Shown here one piece after another: positions 49,644 to 60,301 of a DNA stretch of 64,000 nt. Both the position numbers and the translations under genes were made by a program. Origin of the DNA: Litoditis marina (Eukaryota; Nematoda; Chromadorea; Rhabditida; Rhabditidae); contig OZ038433.1 of NCBI GenBank assembly GCA_964036275.1, positions 17,490,257 through 17,554,256 on the forward strand. The letters run 5' to 3'. How positions within the stretch are numbered: position 1 is the first letter of the stretch; every line of letters starts with the position of its first letter. The notes beneath the pieces were generated by a model. It was not told where the DNA came from, did not search any database, and was given only the letters and a program-made list of their open reading frames with translations.

Positions 49644-49753
49644 AGGACGATTGTGTGGACCGATCCCGTGTCAACGGTCCTTTAAACTGCAATTGAAAAA
49701 TGTATTGCGGTTTAAAAGACTGAGGCGTTGCGATTGGACCACATAATCGTCCT
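49644..49753. mobile_element. Fold-back element, AGGACGATTATGTG family (copy 2, inverted)
   Basis: AGGACGATTGTGTGGACCGA through CACATAATCGTCCT is the reverse complement of 36,159-36,268 with few changes. It lies just 3' of the proposed last TRPM exon. Confidence 0.9.
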
Positions 49754-50878
49754 TCTTTAAACTCTGACAGAGGATCAAAGAGTAAATCGATTTTATAACA
49801 AACATATAAATACAACGACCAATATTGAATGAGATCCATAGACTAACTAAATATCATGATGAGTACAAATATCATATGACATTCAATCGAAAAAGATTGC
49901 AAAAAGGTAAAGTTTTGAAAGTGTAGAAAATGAAACACAAAGCAAGCGAATGAAAAGCTGTCACGTGAAGCGTGAAGCAACACCAAAAAACAGTCTATTC
50001 TTCATAGTTTTTTCACTGGTTTTCTAAGTCTAAAAACACACCGAATCGCGTAAACCCGACATTACTCGCACAGATAAACAATAAATTTTGATACCAGACT
50101 ACTTTCAGTTACCCATAAATATCTATTCTATACTCTGTCTGCATTTTTTTACATTCAAAATGAAGCAGAAGCGACAAATAAAGCATACAAAGGTAGCGAA
50201 AAAGAGAAATGTTTGAAAAACAGTTGTAGGCAATAACAGTTTTTAAATGTGTGGTCTGAGTGTGAGCAGACAAAAGGAGCGTGGCCAAATTGTTACCGAC
50301 CAATGTGGGCGTGGCCTAATCTGCGGTCGTTTGCTGTCTTCGTATCATTGCCCTCCTCAGTCGGGCTCCATTCGAACTGCGAGTTCGATCTTGGATACGA
50401 TCGACCACTTCTCTGGAAATAATATTTTTGGTTAAACCAAATTTACGCTATAACCATGATAAAGTCAAAGATGTTATTTGTGTTATTCTATTTTCTATTA
50501 TTGATTATCACTTACTTACTCGAATTGTCACAAAGTATCCAGACAATCACTTTATTATCCTTCCACTCTCCGTCTGCACGCAATGTTTACAATCCTATAT
50601 GTTTGTAGTTTTAGTTCACATTTTGGCAAAAAGCGAGTGTTCCTCTAACACACTGCAACTGGGATATTCTCTGAGCAATTCCATAAATAATAGCAATAAT
50701 AGCAATAATAAAGCTTTTAAAATTCCAAAACTATCTTCACGTTTTATACTGTAGAAGTTCACGAATATGTGGAACAGACTATAGAATTGAACGAACAGAA
50801 CTTAGAAATAGAAAAAAAACACATTTTCTTTCAGTTAGTTATATTTTAGAACGTTTATGTTCTATTTTCCTTGTTTAG
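49754..50878. other. Intergenic, no gene seen
   Basis: AT-rich sequence between the 3' end of TRPM and the convergent ankyrin-like gene. Frames at 50,247-50,435 and 50,428-50,754 have no recognised similarity. A short AATAGC run lies at about 50,688-50,712. Confidence 0.45.
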
Positions 50879-50984
50879 AAACTCGTCTGGCCAATCAGAA
50901 ACTGACGTTGTGTTTCAAATTCGCCATCACACATGGCTATTGCGAATTGGTTCGATACATATGGGACAAAATAGGAGACAATAC
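50879..50984 (+). pseudogene. Inverted partial copy of ankyrin-like exon 53068-53187
   Basis: TTTAG|AAACTCGTCTGGCCAATCAG onward matches the reverse complement of 53,082-53,187 at about 92-94% by eye, including the acceptor, and encodes LANQKLTLCFKFAITHGYCE in plus orientation. It stops 14 nt before the exon end, at GACAATAC, where an (AATAGC/AATAAT) microsatellite begins. It is an orphan, opposite in orientation to the intact gene. Confidence 0.93.
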
Positions 50985-51080
50985 AATAATAGCAATAGTA
51001 TAATATAATAATAGTATAATAATAGCAATAGCAATAATAATAATAGTAATAATAGCAAGACAATACAATAATAGCTGAGC
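50985..51080. repeat. AATAGC/AATAAT microsatellite
   Basis: Imperfect ATAATAGCAATAGTATAAT repeats of about 95 bp join the truncated exon copy to a 5'-truncated tRNA-box MITE. Confidence 0.95.
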
Positions 51081-51178
51081 AATAATAGCGCAGTGGTTAG
51101 CGCACAGGCTACAAATCTTTTGCTCGCAGGTTCGATTCCGGTGAGCGACAAAATTAATAAATTTGGCACTCACTATAG
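51080..51178 (+). mobile_element. 5'-truncated tRNA-box MITE
   Basis: The copy begins just before the A box (AATAATAGCGCAGTGGTTAG), includes a perfect B box (GGTTCGATTCC) and ends GGCACTCACTATA. The 5' half of the family is missing, replaced by the microsatellite. Confidence 0.9.
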
Positions 51179-51286
51179 CAATGAACGAGAATATAATATA
51201 CTGTTAGTCAATTGCATAGTCACGTGAAACGTTTTACACAGCAGAAAGGAACGCTAAATTCACGTGACTATTCAATCTACATCTAG

Positions 51287-51483
51287 TATAGTGGATGCCA
51301 AATATATCAACTTCTGTCTCTCGCCAGAATCGAACCTGCTAGCAAAAGATTCGTAGCAGGACGCTAACCGCTACGCTATCAAAGTACGTAACCGGCCAGC
51401 TTTGCAATCGAGAACATGTGTGCGTACACAGCCGAAAGTGAGATATACAGTACCCTCCCGCCTTTCTGTTGGCGACGACTATA
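51287..51483 (-). mobile_element. tRNA-box MITE, full-length 197-bp copy
   Basis: From TATAGTGGATGCCAAATATA to GGCGACGACTATA. It ends about 20 bp from the last identified exon of the ankyrin-like gene (51,505). Confidence 0.92.
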
Positions 51484-51504
51484 CTGATTTCTAGTATATC
51501 TGAC

Positions 51505-54500
51505 CTAGCATTCCTGAGTTGTTCTCCGTCCATGTGTTCTAGCAGTAGGGCGAATGTGTCCGCCCGATTGTAGCGAAAAGCATCCGAGACTATTCTATAA
51601 AAATCAATAAACATAATTTGAATACGAATTGAGATGAAGAAAGTCGTAATTTAAATCCCACTTCGTAACATCGAAAATTCGCCGTGATACTAAGACCTTT
51701 GGTTCGAATTTCCAATGAATATGAAGTTTAGCTTTTTCTCAATGGTTGTAACACAAATTGACTTTTTGAATGTAATTTAAAACATACTTACAACAATTTT
51801 TCAAAAAATTCAAAATATAACCTGAAGTTTTCCATGCCGAGCAGTCTTTTCCTCAATTCGGGACAACAGTTTTCGAGCAGAAACTCGAACCTTCGTTTGA
51901 ATTTGTTCTGCACAACTACGTCACTTTCTTCGTTCTGTAACAAAATACTGTTTAAAAGAGATGAAAAGGTTACAGATAATTGTGAAACAGATAAAAGTTG
52001 TTTGCCCGTGAATAATATAATTTGAAGTACGTACCCTGGGTTGGCGAAATTGATCAAATTGTAACCGCGTTTTTCACCAAAATATTCCAGTTACGTTAGA
52101 GGGTTTTCATGACTTTACCGTCGGTTAAACCCGGTACTGGTGCCAGAACCCCGATATGACACGGCGGACCCAAGGGAAGAGGTAACCATTTCAAATCACT
52201 TAAACACGTACTAGTGCTGCCGAGATGGTAGATTATCATGTTCATCAGTGATATATGCTGCGAGGCATTTATTAGCCCCAGGTGATTTTCGACATTTATC
52301 GGCTGCTATAAATGTCTAGAACCAAACATCTCATGTTGAATAGTTCTGATGAACAGCTTTCTTTTTCTCGTACACTAATTCAGAAACTTACGAATTGTAT
52401 TACTCAAGACTGTGTAACAAATAAGTGAGCAGTGTTCATCGAACTCTGTGGTAGCCTTTACTACCGACGCAATGTCTGTGAAGTTACTTTTCCACAGCTT
52501 GGTACTGTCCACCGCCCTCTGGAACCTTCGCAGGGTATGGTGAGAGACCAAATTTTTCGGAAAGGCTGAGAAAGGTGTTCGGTAGACGTGAAGTGCAACA
52601 TCCCTCAATTAACAAAAGGAGAGATTGAAGTGAAAAGTTCAGCTAAACCCACATTGAGCATATCGTAGAAGGTGCTCCAGAAGGCCGTCCACGATATCCG
52701 GGCCATCCCGTTTCCGTTCATCGCGCACAATCGATCGCAGAGGAAACGCATCGTGTGCTTGTCGCCCGCCCGAAAACACATGGCGCGCCATTGCAGCAGG
52801 CCTGCCAATCGATAATGTAACGTTGGAACAAACCTTTAGTCGATAATGCTGTATTTCAATCGATTCGTAACGTTGGAACAAACTGCCAATCGATATTTTG
52901 ATGTAACGTTCTGTTCAAATTACAACGAATGAGTTACCACATACATACTCTAAAAACACAAATTTGAAAAAAAACCGTGAATGGATAGAGTATGCTTCGT
53001 AATTTTTGTGATTAGTTATTGAATTTCGGGAAAAAATGAACAATTATTGAGAAATTTCTGCACTAACCTATGTATTCCTTGGTGTTGTCTCCTATCTTGT
53101 CCCAAATGTACCGAACCAATTCGCAATATCCGTGAGTTATGGCGAATTTGAAACATAACGTCAGTTTCTGGTTGGCCAGACGCGTTTCTAAAGAAAATAT
53201 ATAAATTTTCTGAAATACAACTAACTAAAAATCAATTCAGTATCAAGATCGGCTCAGAAGAAACTGCTACTACAATGATCTGTGACATGTATGATGATCA
53301 CCGCGACGACGTGAATGAATAAATATGAAATGAAAATAGGAACAAAAAAATGCATACATCCAGTTTTATTACGTATAATAGTTCCTTTTCATTTCTAAGT
53401 TCTCTTCATTTCCATAGTCTGTTCCACATACTGATAAACTTCTACAGTATCAGCTCGTAACGAGCGGAGTTTCAAGCCATGCTAACAATTTTGAAAGCTT
53501 TCAGCATCTAGACTGTACAGTTTTTATAGTCAATAGACAATACTAACAACCATCATATAAAGTTTGGCTGGATACTGTAGTTGTCTACGGGTGAAACGGA
53601 GTATACTAGAAGTCAAAGATTAATCATGTAAAGTTAGCATTCTAATCGTGCACTTTGTCATTGCACGTTTCTGAGTTCTGCTGTGTTTACCAGGTGTTAA
53701 TGGACTAACCCGACTAACCCTATATATAAGGTCACGAGGTCACGACATATCATTCGAACCCACCTGTATCAAAGAAAACCTCCCAGTTGCTTTCCAATAG
53801 AGTCAGCCAAAAATCGTAGACGGGGTGGTCCGAGAGCTGCTTTCTGGAAAACTAGTGGAACTGTTATTGGCGAATTCGATAAACAATACACTGCAGCACA
53901 GTTTATCAACAGCGGGATATCATGAAGGTACAGAAATTGTTCACTTAAAATTGCTCAGATACGTGTGTGTTCCGTTTCATATTCCGAACGGTCAAGTAGT
54001 TTTGTGAGTAGGTGGAAAACATACAATTCTCGAAAACACACAAAGCAAAGATTGATCATGTTTGTGTGGCCAATTTTACAACTAACCGGGTTTTTAGGTA
54101 ACCTAACCCTTTTTTGGTAACCTTTTTTTCAGGTTACCTTAGTAGGTAACCTGGAAGTAACCTAAAACTAAAATCCGGTTACCGGTAAAACCAGCGGTAA
54201 AAACCACATTTTGCGTTAGAAAAACAGGTAATCGGTTTTTCATTTTAGGTTACCATCCGGTTACCAACTGTGGTAACCGGAAAAATAGGTTACCAAAAAG
54301 GGGTTAGGTTACCTAAAAACCCGGTTACATATAGAATTCACCTGTTTGTGTTGTAGTTTGCTCTGTTTTAGGTGGAAAACTCGACCGAAAAGCAGTGCGA
54401 TTCAACTACAAAGCTTCCATCGATATTAATCATGTATGTGAATACAATTATTGCGAATAACATGAAAATGGATGGAATAGGCCGTGAACACTTTTATATT

Positions 54501-56280
54501 TCTAATTATATCATTATTGTTGTATTAATAATAATCTCACTTGAAAGTGCTTCTCCGGTACTTGTCAACAGTCAAATCGTCTTCAATCCAGTCTGACATC
54601 GCATACAGACAGGCAAACTGAAATAACGTAAATCGAAAAAAAAGTTTGGGGAAGGTGGGACTTCTAGTCGTTGAAGGAGGGGGCTAAAGTATAAACATTT
54701 CAATATTCGACTGTGTGTTGTAGATTTTTTCTACGAACATCAGCGAAGTTGGTACATTTTGTAGATCTCCGCTGTGTTTTTAGTTTGAACCCTCTGCGTC
54801 TCATCGTAATTCCAAAATATAGCTGTGTGCCCATATCAAACTACAACGCACAAACACACGTTTTCTGTGAACAACAACAAACAAAAATATATAATAGAAT
54901 GAAAAGACGATATCTAAAAGAAAAGTAGAGCGAAAACTAGCCTGAAACTGCATTTGAGGCCAGTTGGAGAACTCGGTTTTCATCAGGAATTCGGCCGTTT
55001 TCCGGTCATCCACTTCGAAACCGAAATGGAGAAAATGAAAATCATATGCAAACAAATTTGTAAATTTTGGATTCAACAAATTTTCCCTCGGTTTGTTCAC
55101 AGTTCGGATTTCGCTTGTTAAAGGGACCGTACCTCTATAATGTTCAATGTACGTAATTTTTGATATATGAAAAATTTCATTTATTCTGTTCCGCGATGAA
55201 AGTCATTTATTCTGTTTGAGATGACACATTATTACGGAGCAAAACAGAAGCCAACGTGATTTGGGTTACTGTAATGCAGCAATCCTTAATCTATCACTGC
55301 TTTGTAGTTATCATGATATTTACAAATCTTTCTCCACAGATTTCACATTGATAAATTTGGCCATCTTTTGAATGTGGTTTTGTAATTTTATGGACATTTT
55401 GAAAATTTCGTACGTAGGTGAACTCGGCGGTGTATGTACGTGCGCGTGGTTGCGCCACATTTTCGAGAACACGGAGCAAGACAGGAAGTTGACACCTACA
55501 TGGATGATTTCGGTTTTTTAATGTGAACAATATCAACTAATCAGCTCGAACCTCCCAATTAAAGAGGAACGGTCCCTTTAACAAAGAGGAAGAGAGCTGA
55601 AGTCTTCTTATAATATTTGTGTATATCCTACAGTACCTCTAACTAGGCGGCGGCGGCGGGGGGGGCGGGCTAAAGTATCATACCCTCCGTGAGTACCTGG
55701 AATGTCTCCAAATCAGTCTGTTGTAGACCGTTCGAAGGTGTTCTCCTTTGTCCAAAACTCGACCATTCTTCTTTCCCTCGCAGAACATTTCACGGTGTTT
55801 TTCGTCTGAATTTTCGAGTTCAAACTACAAACTACAAAAGTGCACAATGCGTGAAAATTGTCACTCCAGCAAACTCTGCATTGAAAACAACATTTGCGTT
55901 CGAGTTATTAGCTGTATTTGTTGAACACAGCGGATCACAATTCAAACCACTTCGGGATTTAAGTACAAACACAGCAGAATAAAGCACACTGGCCCAAAAA
56001 CCCATTAAGGTATGGCAGGTTCATTTTCATACTGCACAAGTTCACGTAGAAATTAAAAGAACTACACAAACAAAGTAATCAACCAAATTTCCCTGCAAAT
56101 ATTGTAAATTCGAAGAAAACGAAAAAAGAAAATCACTGACCCCATCTCCTGACCTCCCTGAGTACTTCTGCGATGGCGTCTCGAATGGATTGGCGCTGGT
56201 TGGGCGGCATTCGCCAATCTCGAATTATGTCGCCGAGGCAGAAGGCCACGTCACGGATCTTGCGCCAACGAATGTTGCAC
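51505..56280 (-). CDS. Multi-exon gene, ankyrin-repeat-like protein (partial)
   Basis: Minus-strand exons, 5' to 3': about 56154-56280, 55697-55805, 54942-55113, 54562-54617, 53764-53843, 53068-53187, 52649-52801, 52392-52565, about 52031-52066, 51792-51934, 51505-51594. From 55,805 to 52,392 the phases agree throughout (the junction after 54,942 needs a GC donor). Segments such as CFKFAITHGYCELVRYIWDK, LLQWRAMCFRAGDKHTMRFL and AFRYNRADTFALLLEHM look like degenerate ankyrin helices. FACLYAMSDWIEDDLTVDK and YDFWLTLLESNWEVFF are also clearly coding. I do not recognise the exact family or a function. The first two listed exons do not join in phase, so at least one exon is missing there. The start, the acceptor near 52,066 and the 3' end are unresolved. 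Confidence 0.8.
54083..54327. mobile_element. Element built of inverted GGTTACC blocks, 38-bp TIRs
   Basis: Ends TAACCGGGTTTTTAGGTAAC...CCTAACCCTTTTTTGGTAACC and GGTTACCAAAAAGGGGTTAG...ACCCGGTTA are inverted repeats. About a dozen GGTTACC/GGTAACC words lie between them in both orientations, so many alternative hairpins are possible. It lies in an intron of the ankyrin-like gene. Confidence 0.9.
55114..55585 (-). mobile_element. 472-bp element with 23-bp TIRs, abutting an exon; zinc-finger-like ORF
   Basis: Terminal repeats CTTGTTAAAGGGACCGTACC (left) and GGTCCCTTTAACAAA preceded by AGAGGAAC (right) are near-perfect inverses. The left end is exactly at the 5' border of ankyrin-like exon 54942-55113, so the acceptor used there (CCCTTTAACAAG|C) lies in the TIR. 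Inside, minus strand 55,294-55,536 is an open frame of 80 codons ending near YQCEICGERFVN, which looks like the first half of a C2H2 zinc finger. It could be a captured gene fragment or a transposon DNA-binding domain. Confidence 0.7.
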
Positions 56281-57222
56281 TGAAAATGAAGATTTTTCTC
56301 TTTCCTCTTTCTCTCTTACGCTCTCCCTCTTTCTCTTTCAATCATTCTTTTTCTTCCTCCTTCTCTTTTTTTTGTCTCTTTCTCGAACCTCTTTCAGGGT
56401 CTGTCTCTCATTTTTCTCAATCGATACTTTTTACTTTATAATACTCCCTCGTCCTACACTCCAAATATAGAACAGTTTCAACCATTTGATTGATAATCAA
56501 CTTAATTGTTCACTATATAGGGTTCACACGTGCTTGTAGTGTTAACCCGCCCCTTTTACACTAAATTCGTAAATTATGGCATGCTTCCAGATCAAACTAC
56601 GACGTACAGTTTGTTCAACCCACTTATAGGTCAAAGTTTGGTAATTTGGCTCCAGATTTTGTTAGTGTCTTCTGTACCTTTACTACTACAAACTCTGAAA
56701 GTTATCGAAACCAAAAAAATTAATTATTTTTTTAGAAAAAGCCTCCTGAATATTCGACGGATAACTTTAGAAGAACATCGATTGGTGAAACAGAGTATAT
56801 ATTTGGTCCAGTTACAACGTATAGATCAAACTAAAACGTTTAGATCAAACGAGATCAAACTACAACGTCTTTGGTCACTTTCTCTACCACTCCTCTCTTT
56901 CTCTTTCCCTACCGCGAACAGTTGTATGGCAATAGTCCGGGCGGTCAAGTATTTCAAGGAACGCGGCTGGTCAATTCCACTTGAATGCATCTAAAAATAT
57001 CCATAGAAAACAGAAACCGATCGATAGCACTTTACTAAACATTTAGAAAATGAAACAGAATCGGACATAAGTGTGAAGGAACTGTTAGGCATAGGATCTG
57101 AGAATTTGATTGAAAATCTACATAGTGAAACTTTGGAACTAACTTTATATCTTCAAGTTTTTCCATGACATTCAGGTACCAATTTTTCGACCTGCACAAT
57201 CGACGATCTACTCTAAACATGC
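56281..57222. other. No confirmed gene; dispersed element copy
   Basis: Contains a pyrimidine-rich tract (56,295-56,405), a copy of the 38.03-kb element (about 56,610-56,802) and two unassigned frames: plus strand near 56,925-56,994 (VRAVKYFKERGWSIPLE) and minus strand near 57,045-57,180 (MEKLEDIKLVPKFHYVDF). Either could be an exon of an unseen or the ankyrin-like gene, but I found no phase-matched partner. Confidence 0.4.
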
Positions 57223-57419
57223 TATAGTCGTCGCCAACGGAAAGGCGGAAGGGTACTGTATATCTCACTTTCCGCTGTGTACTCACACATGTCTTTGATT
57301 CCAAAGCTTGCCGGTTATGTGTTCTGATAGCGCAGAGGTTAGCGCCCGGCTACAAAACTTTTGCTCGCAGGTTCGATTCCGGCGAGCGACAGAAATTTAT
57401 GAATTTGGCACTCACTATA
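57223..57419 (+). mobile_element. tRNA-box MITE, full-length 197-bp copy
   Basis: TATAGTCGTCGCCAACGGAA to GGCACTCACTATA with A box (TAGCGCAGAGG) and B box (GGTTCGATTCC). Same length as the copies at 31,227, 47,774 and 51,287. Confidence 0.93.
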
Positions 57420-58015
57420 TGGGTCCACTGAAAACTAAGACACTTCGCCACTGTTTTTCGCTGCTTAACAAAAAAGTTGACGGAAGGAGTTTCAAACCAT
57501 CTCGATTCCGAAACATGCAAGCCCCTTGGATATGTTTTGACAGCTTGGAACTCGCGTTTGGCTGGGAAAATTGGGTTCAAAAACGTGAAACCCCACGTGA
57601 GAACTGGTGTAATTGGCCTAGATAATAGATGAAGTTTGTTTGTAATTTGTATATTTCTATTTGAAAGGAGTAAAATGGGATAGATAAAAGAAGAGGGAAG
57701 AGAGTATTTATAAGATAGACGGAAGAGTCAGGTTTATCCGGACAGGACAGCCAGATATCGAGGGCGAAAACAAGGAGGAGACAGTGGGGAAATCGGGAGG
57801 GAGCAGAGAAAGAGAGTGTTAGAAGAGGGAGAGAAGAGGGAGAGAGGGGAGAGAGAGAAAGAGAGAGATAACAGGTACTTCACTAGGGGATTCACGGATT
57901 GGATAGAGTAATGTCTCGGGAGAATCGCGTCTCATGGTGTAACAGGGATAGAGACCGAGGCGATTGAGGCATGTGTACTCAGAGAGATCAGCTGACGAGA
58001 GAGAGAGAGGGGGGG

Positions 58016-58054
<39 letters not shown>

Positions 58055-58727
58055 TTGAGAGACGGAGAGAGGAGACGGAAGAGGATGGGTAGAGAGGAGA
58101 TAGAGAGAAAAGGAAGCCGAGAAGGAGACATACTCGCAAAACATGGAGAATCACCGTAACTGTGTTTGACCATAACACACCAACCGATACTCATCGCCTT
58201 AACCGGCGTCATCAAATTTCTAAACTTCAACTGTCCTGTTTCACAAGAACAGAGCGGAGGGTTGTTCTAGTTCATACAACACACAGCAGAAATCGGAAAA
58301 TACAGTATGGTCTTGCTTCCCTAAAACTGCCAAATGAACATTCTCCGAGGCCGCATCTGGCCATGTGAATAAGAGGAAATTAAAGTTCTATACACTCGGA
58401 AAGTAGCATGTCTCTCCAACATTTCCGGCTCGTTCTACATGGATTTCCTCAAATGTAAAACTTTGTGTGAAAACCCTGATTGTGCAAAGGCAGTATGAAA
58501 GACTAAAACTAAGTGTTTGTTTCCATACATTGAAACTACAACCCGAACTACTCGAAGTAGAACAGAGCTCCCGAAAACAACCTCACTATGAGTGTAATCC
58601 GCCCGATGAAGATCAAAGAAACTAGACGAACAAGATAGGAAAACCATCACCTTAACGTGTATGCACAACCAGAAATCTGTCTGATGAATAGAAAAAAACA
58701 ATGTCAAAGTAACAACTTCATTAACAA
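57420..58727. other. No confirmed gene; purine-rich simple sequence
   Basis: A plus-strand frame directly after the MITE (ends 57,625; contains SLELAFGWENW) is unrecognised. About 57,665-58,125 is purine-rich on the plus strand with a (GA)n core at 58,005-58,060, giving RERERE/SLSLSL shadow frames. The remainder is AT-rich, downstream of RPLP2. Confidence 0.5.
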
Positions 58728-59657
58728 TTAGTCAAAAAGACCGAATCCCATATCGTCGTCGGATTCCTCCTTGACCTCCTCCTTCTTGGACTTCTTCTCC
58801 TCGGCAGCAGGGGCGGCGGCTCCAGCGGGGGCAGCAGCAGCGGCGGAAGCAGCTCCTCCGCTTACCTATAACAAGCATGAATTATTGAAAAGAAAAGAAT
58901 TTATCTTGACAAATCAATTAATGTTTAGTTATTGTGTTGATTCTATTGAGGTAAAATGCACAAGCACATCACCTCACCCAAAGATATCACAATAATTTTG
59001 CTCAAGTTGACGGCTGACAGAGCCAGGATAGGGCTAAAATCAGTGCTTTTGAATGAGCGAGAACGTACCTCTAGAAACGTTTGAAAAATACTTTCAACAA
59101 CAACATTTTCGCTGGTACAGCAACAGCCAAAGACAACTAACTCTCGATTAACTAATTATTCATGAATAATTAGAGATGAAACCAGCAAACTATGATATCA
59201 TGGGATAAAAAGATAAACTCACTGAAACGAGACCAGAGGCTCCCTCAGCGATGAGCTCCTCGACGGTCTTGCCGGCCAGTCTGGAGACGACCAACTTTGC
59301 GGTCTCTCCGTCAGCTTCTACTCCAACAGCTCCGAGGATATTCTTGAGGTCGTCAACCTATAACTGAAATGAGTAACTTGACAAAAACATACAACAAAAA
59401 TGAATTGAAGTGATGTAATTGTCACTTGTCTTGATCCTATTGAGATGAAAACTACAAAATCAACACCTCACCCAAAGGTACCAACATTTATTTAGCTCAA
59501 GTTGACGGCTGACAGAGCCAGGATAGGGCTAAAATCAGTGCTTTTGAATGAGCAGAACTAAAGTATATCAAACTTCTTACTGATGATGTAACTTCCTCAC
59601 CTTGGGGGCAGAGTTTCCTCCCAAAACAGCCAGAAGGTATGCGGAAATGTAACGCAT
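58728..59657 (-). CDS. RPLP2: 60S acidic ribosomal protein P2 (stalk protein)
   Basis: Three coding exons on the minus strand: 59601-59657 ([19 protein letters not shown]), 59223-59357 ([20 protein letters not shown]...) and 58728-58865, all phase 0, totalling 109 residues. The N-terminal dimerisation helices, Ala-rich hinge ([17 protein letters not shown]), charged [11 protein letters not shown] stretch and terminal [11 protein letters not shown] are diagnostic of P2. The length is normal for P2. P1/P2 dimers form the ribosomal stalk that recruits elongation factors. A further intron appears to split the 5' UTR (CTTTCAG|GTAAAATG just before the start). The two coding introns each contain an H/ACA snoRNA-like sequence. 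Confidence 0.98.
58930..59062 (-). ncRNA. H/ACA box snoRNA-like copy A, RPLP2 intron 2
   Basis: Minus strand, host orientation. The first hairpin is closed by GCTCATTC/TTGAGC and contains GCACTGATTTTAGCCCTATC and GGCTCTGTCAGCC. It is followed by an H-box-like AAATTA, then a second hairpin whose inner stem is GAGGT/ACCTC and outer pair TTG/CAA, and an ACA a few nt from the 3' end. The first half is almost identical to copy B in the neighbouring intron. In the second hairpin the loop differs while the stem is kept. Ribosomal protein genes commonly host snoRNAs, and the human RPLP2 gene hosts one (SNORA52). The target is not determined. Confidence 0.82.
59424..59558 (-). ncRNA. H/ACA box snoRNA-like copy B, RPLP2 intron 1
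   Basis: Paralogue of copy A, about 135 nt. First hairpin nearly identical (GCTCATTCAAAAGCACTGAT ... GTCAACTTGAGC), H-box-like AAATAA, second hairpin with inner stem GAGGTG/CATCTC (one G-U pair where copy A has G-C), and ACA near the 3' end (CAAGACAAG). Retained pairing despite a changed loop supports a functional RNA rather than chance intron similarity. Confidence 0.82.
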
Positions 59658-59662
59658 TTTAC

Positions 59663-60301
59663 CTGAAAGCTATCAATGAACAAACGCAATATGGAAGAAA
59701 AGGCCATTCAAAAGATAAATACAACAATTGGAATAAGAGTTCTTGTTACTGGATACGTTGCAATTGTAAAAATATATATGTTTGCTCGAGGAAAAATGCA
59801 AACTGACTGAAAACTGTGTTCAAGAATAATATTTTCTTGCTGAGAAAGAATCGCCTTCATTACATTATTACACCGAATGAATGTACTACCACTACCACTA
59901 CGCTAAATACATCCTAGTAACTTACACGTTACATAAAACGTGGAAATATACAAGACACTACTCAACGTTCGAAAAATGTAGAAGAGAAAAATTTAGGATA
60001 AAGAAAATCTATCGACAAGATTGAAGGACTAATGGTACTGTAGTTGTCGTGGTGGGACTTTTCACGCACTTTTCATAATCGACACAGCGCAAATCTTGAC
60101 AAGGATCTCAATCAATTAAATTTCAACGTTATTTTTTGTTTTCAATTTATTTTATTGCTGCCAGCGCCATTTTCAATCAATTGAACACTCTTTCCAAGCT
60201 ATATAACTTGTCGTTTGTCATGACTGCTTCTTTCCGACCTTCCGTTTTATGAATGCCCATTGTAATTTTTGCATTTTTTGAATCTTTCAGGTTTTCTATT
60301 T
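59663..60301. other. RPLP2 upstream region, no gene seen
   Basis: AT-rich. It probably contains the RPLP2 5' UTR intron, first non-coding exon and promoter. A pyrimidine-rich start site is not obvious by eye. Confidence 0.4.

Noticed and set aside
50875..51173. Tyr/Leu-rich minus-strand ORFs (YYYYYY, LLLLLL).
   Set aside because: Translation of the AATAGC/AATAAT microsatellite between an exon fragment and a MITE.
51080..51178. tRNA gene, because of clean A and B boxes (also 35,395, 57,223, 15,618).
   Set aside because: No 7-bp acceptor stem or proper anticodon arm can be formed, and the same sequence is present in about ten transposon-like copies.
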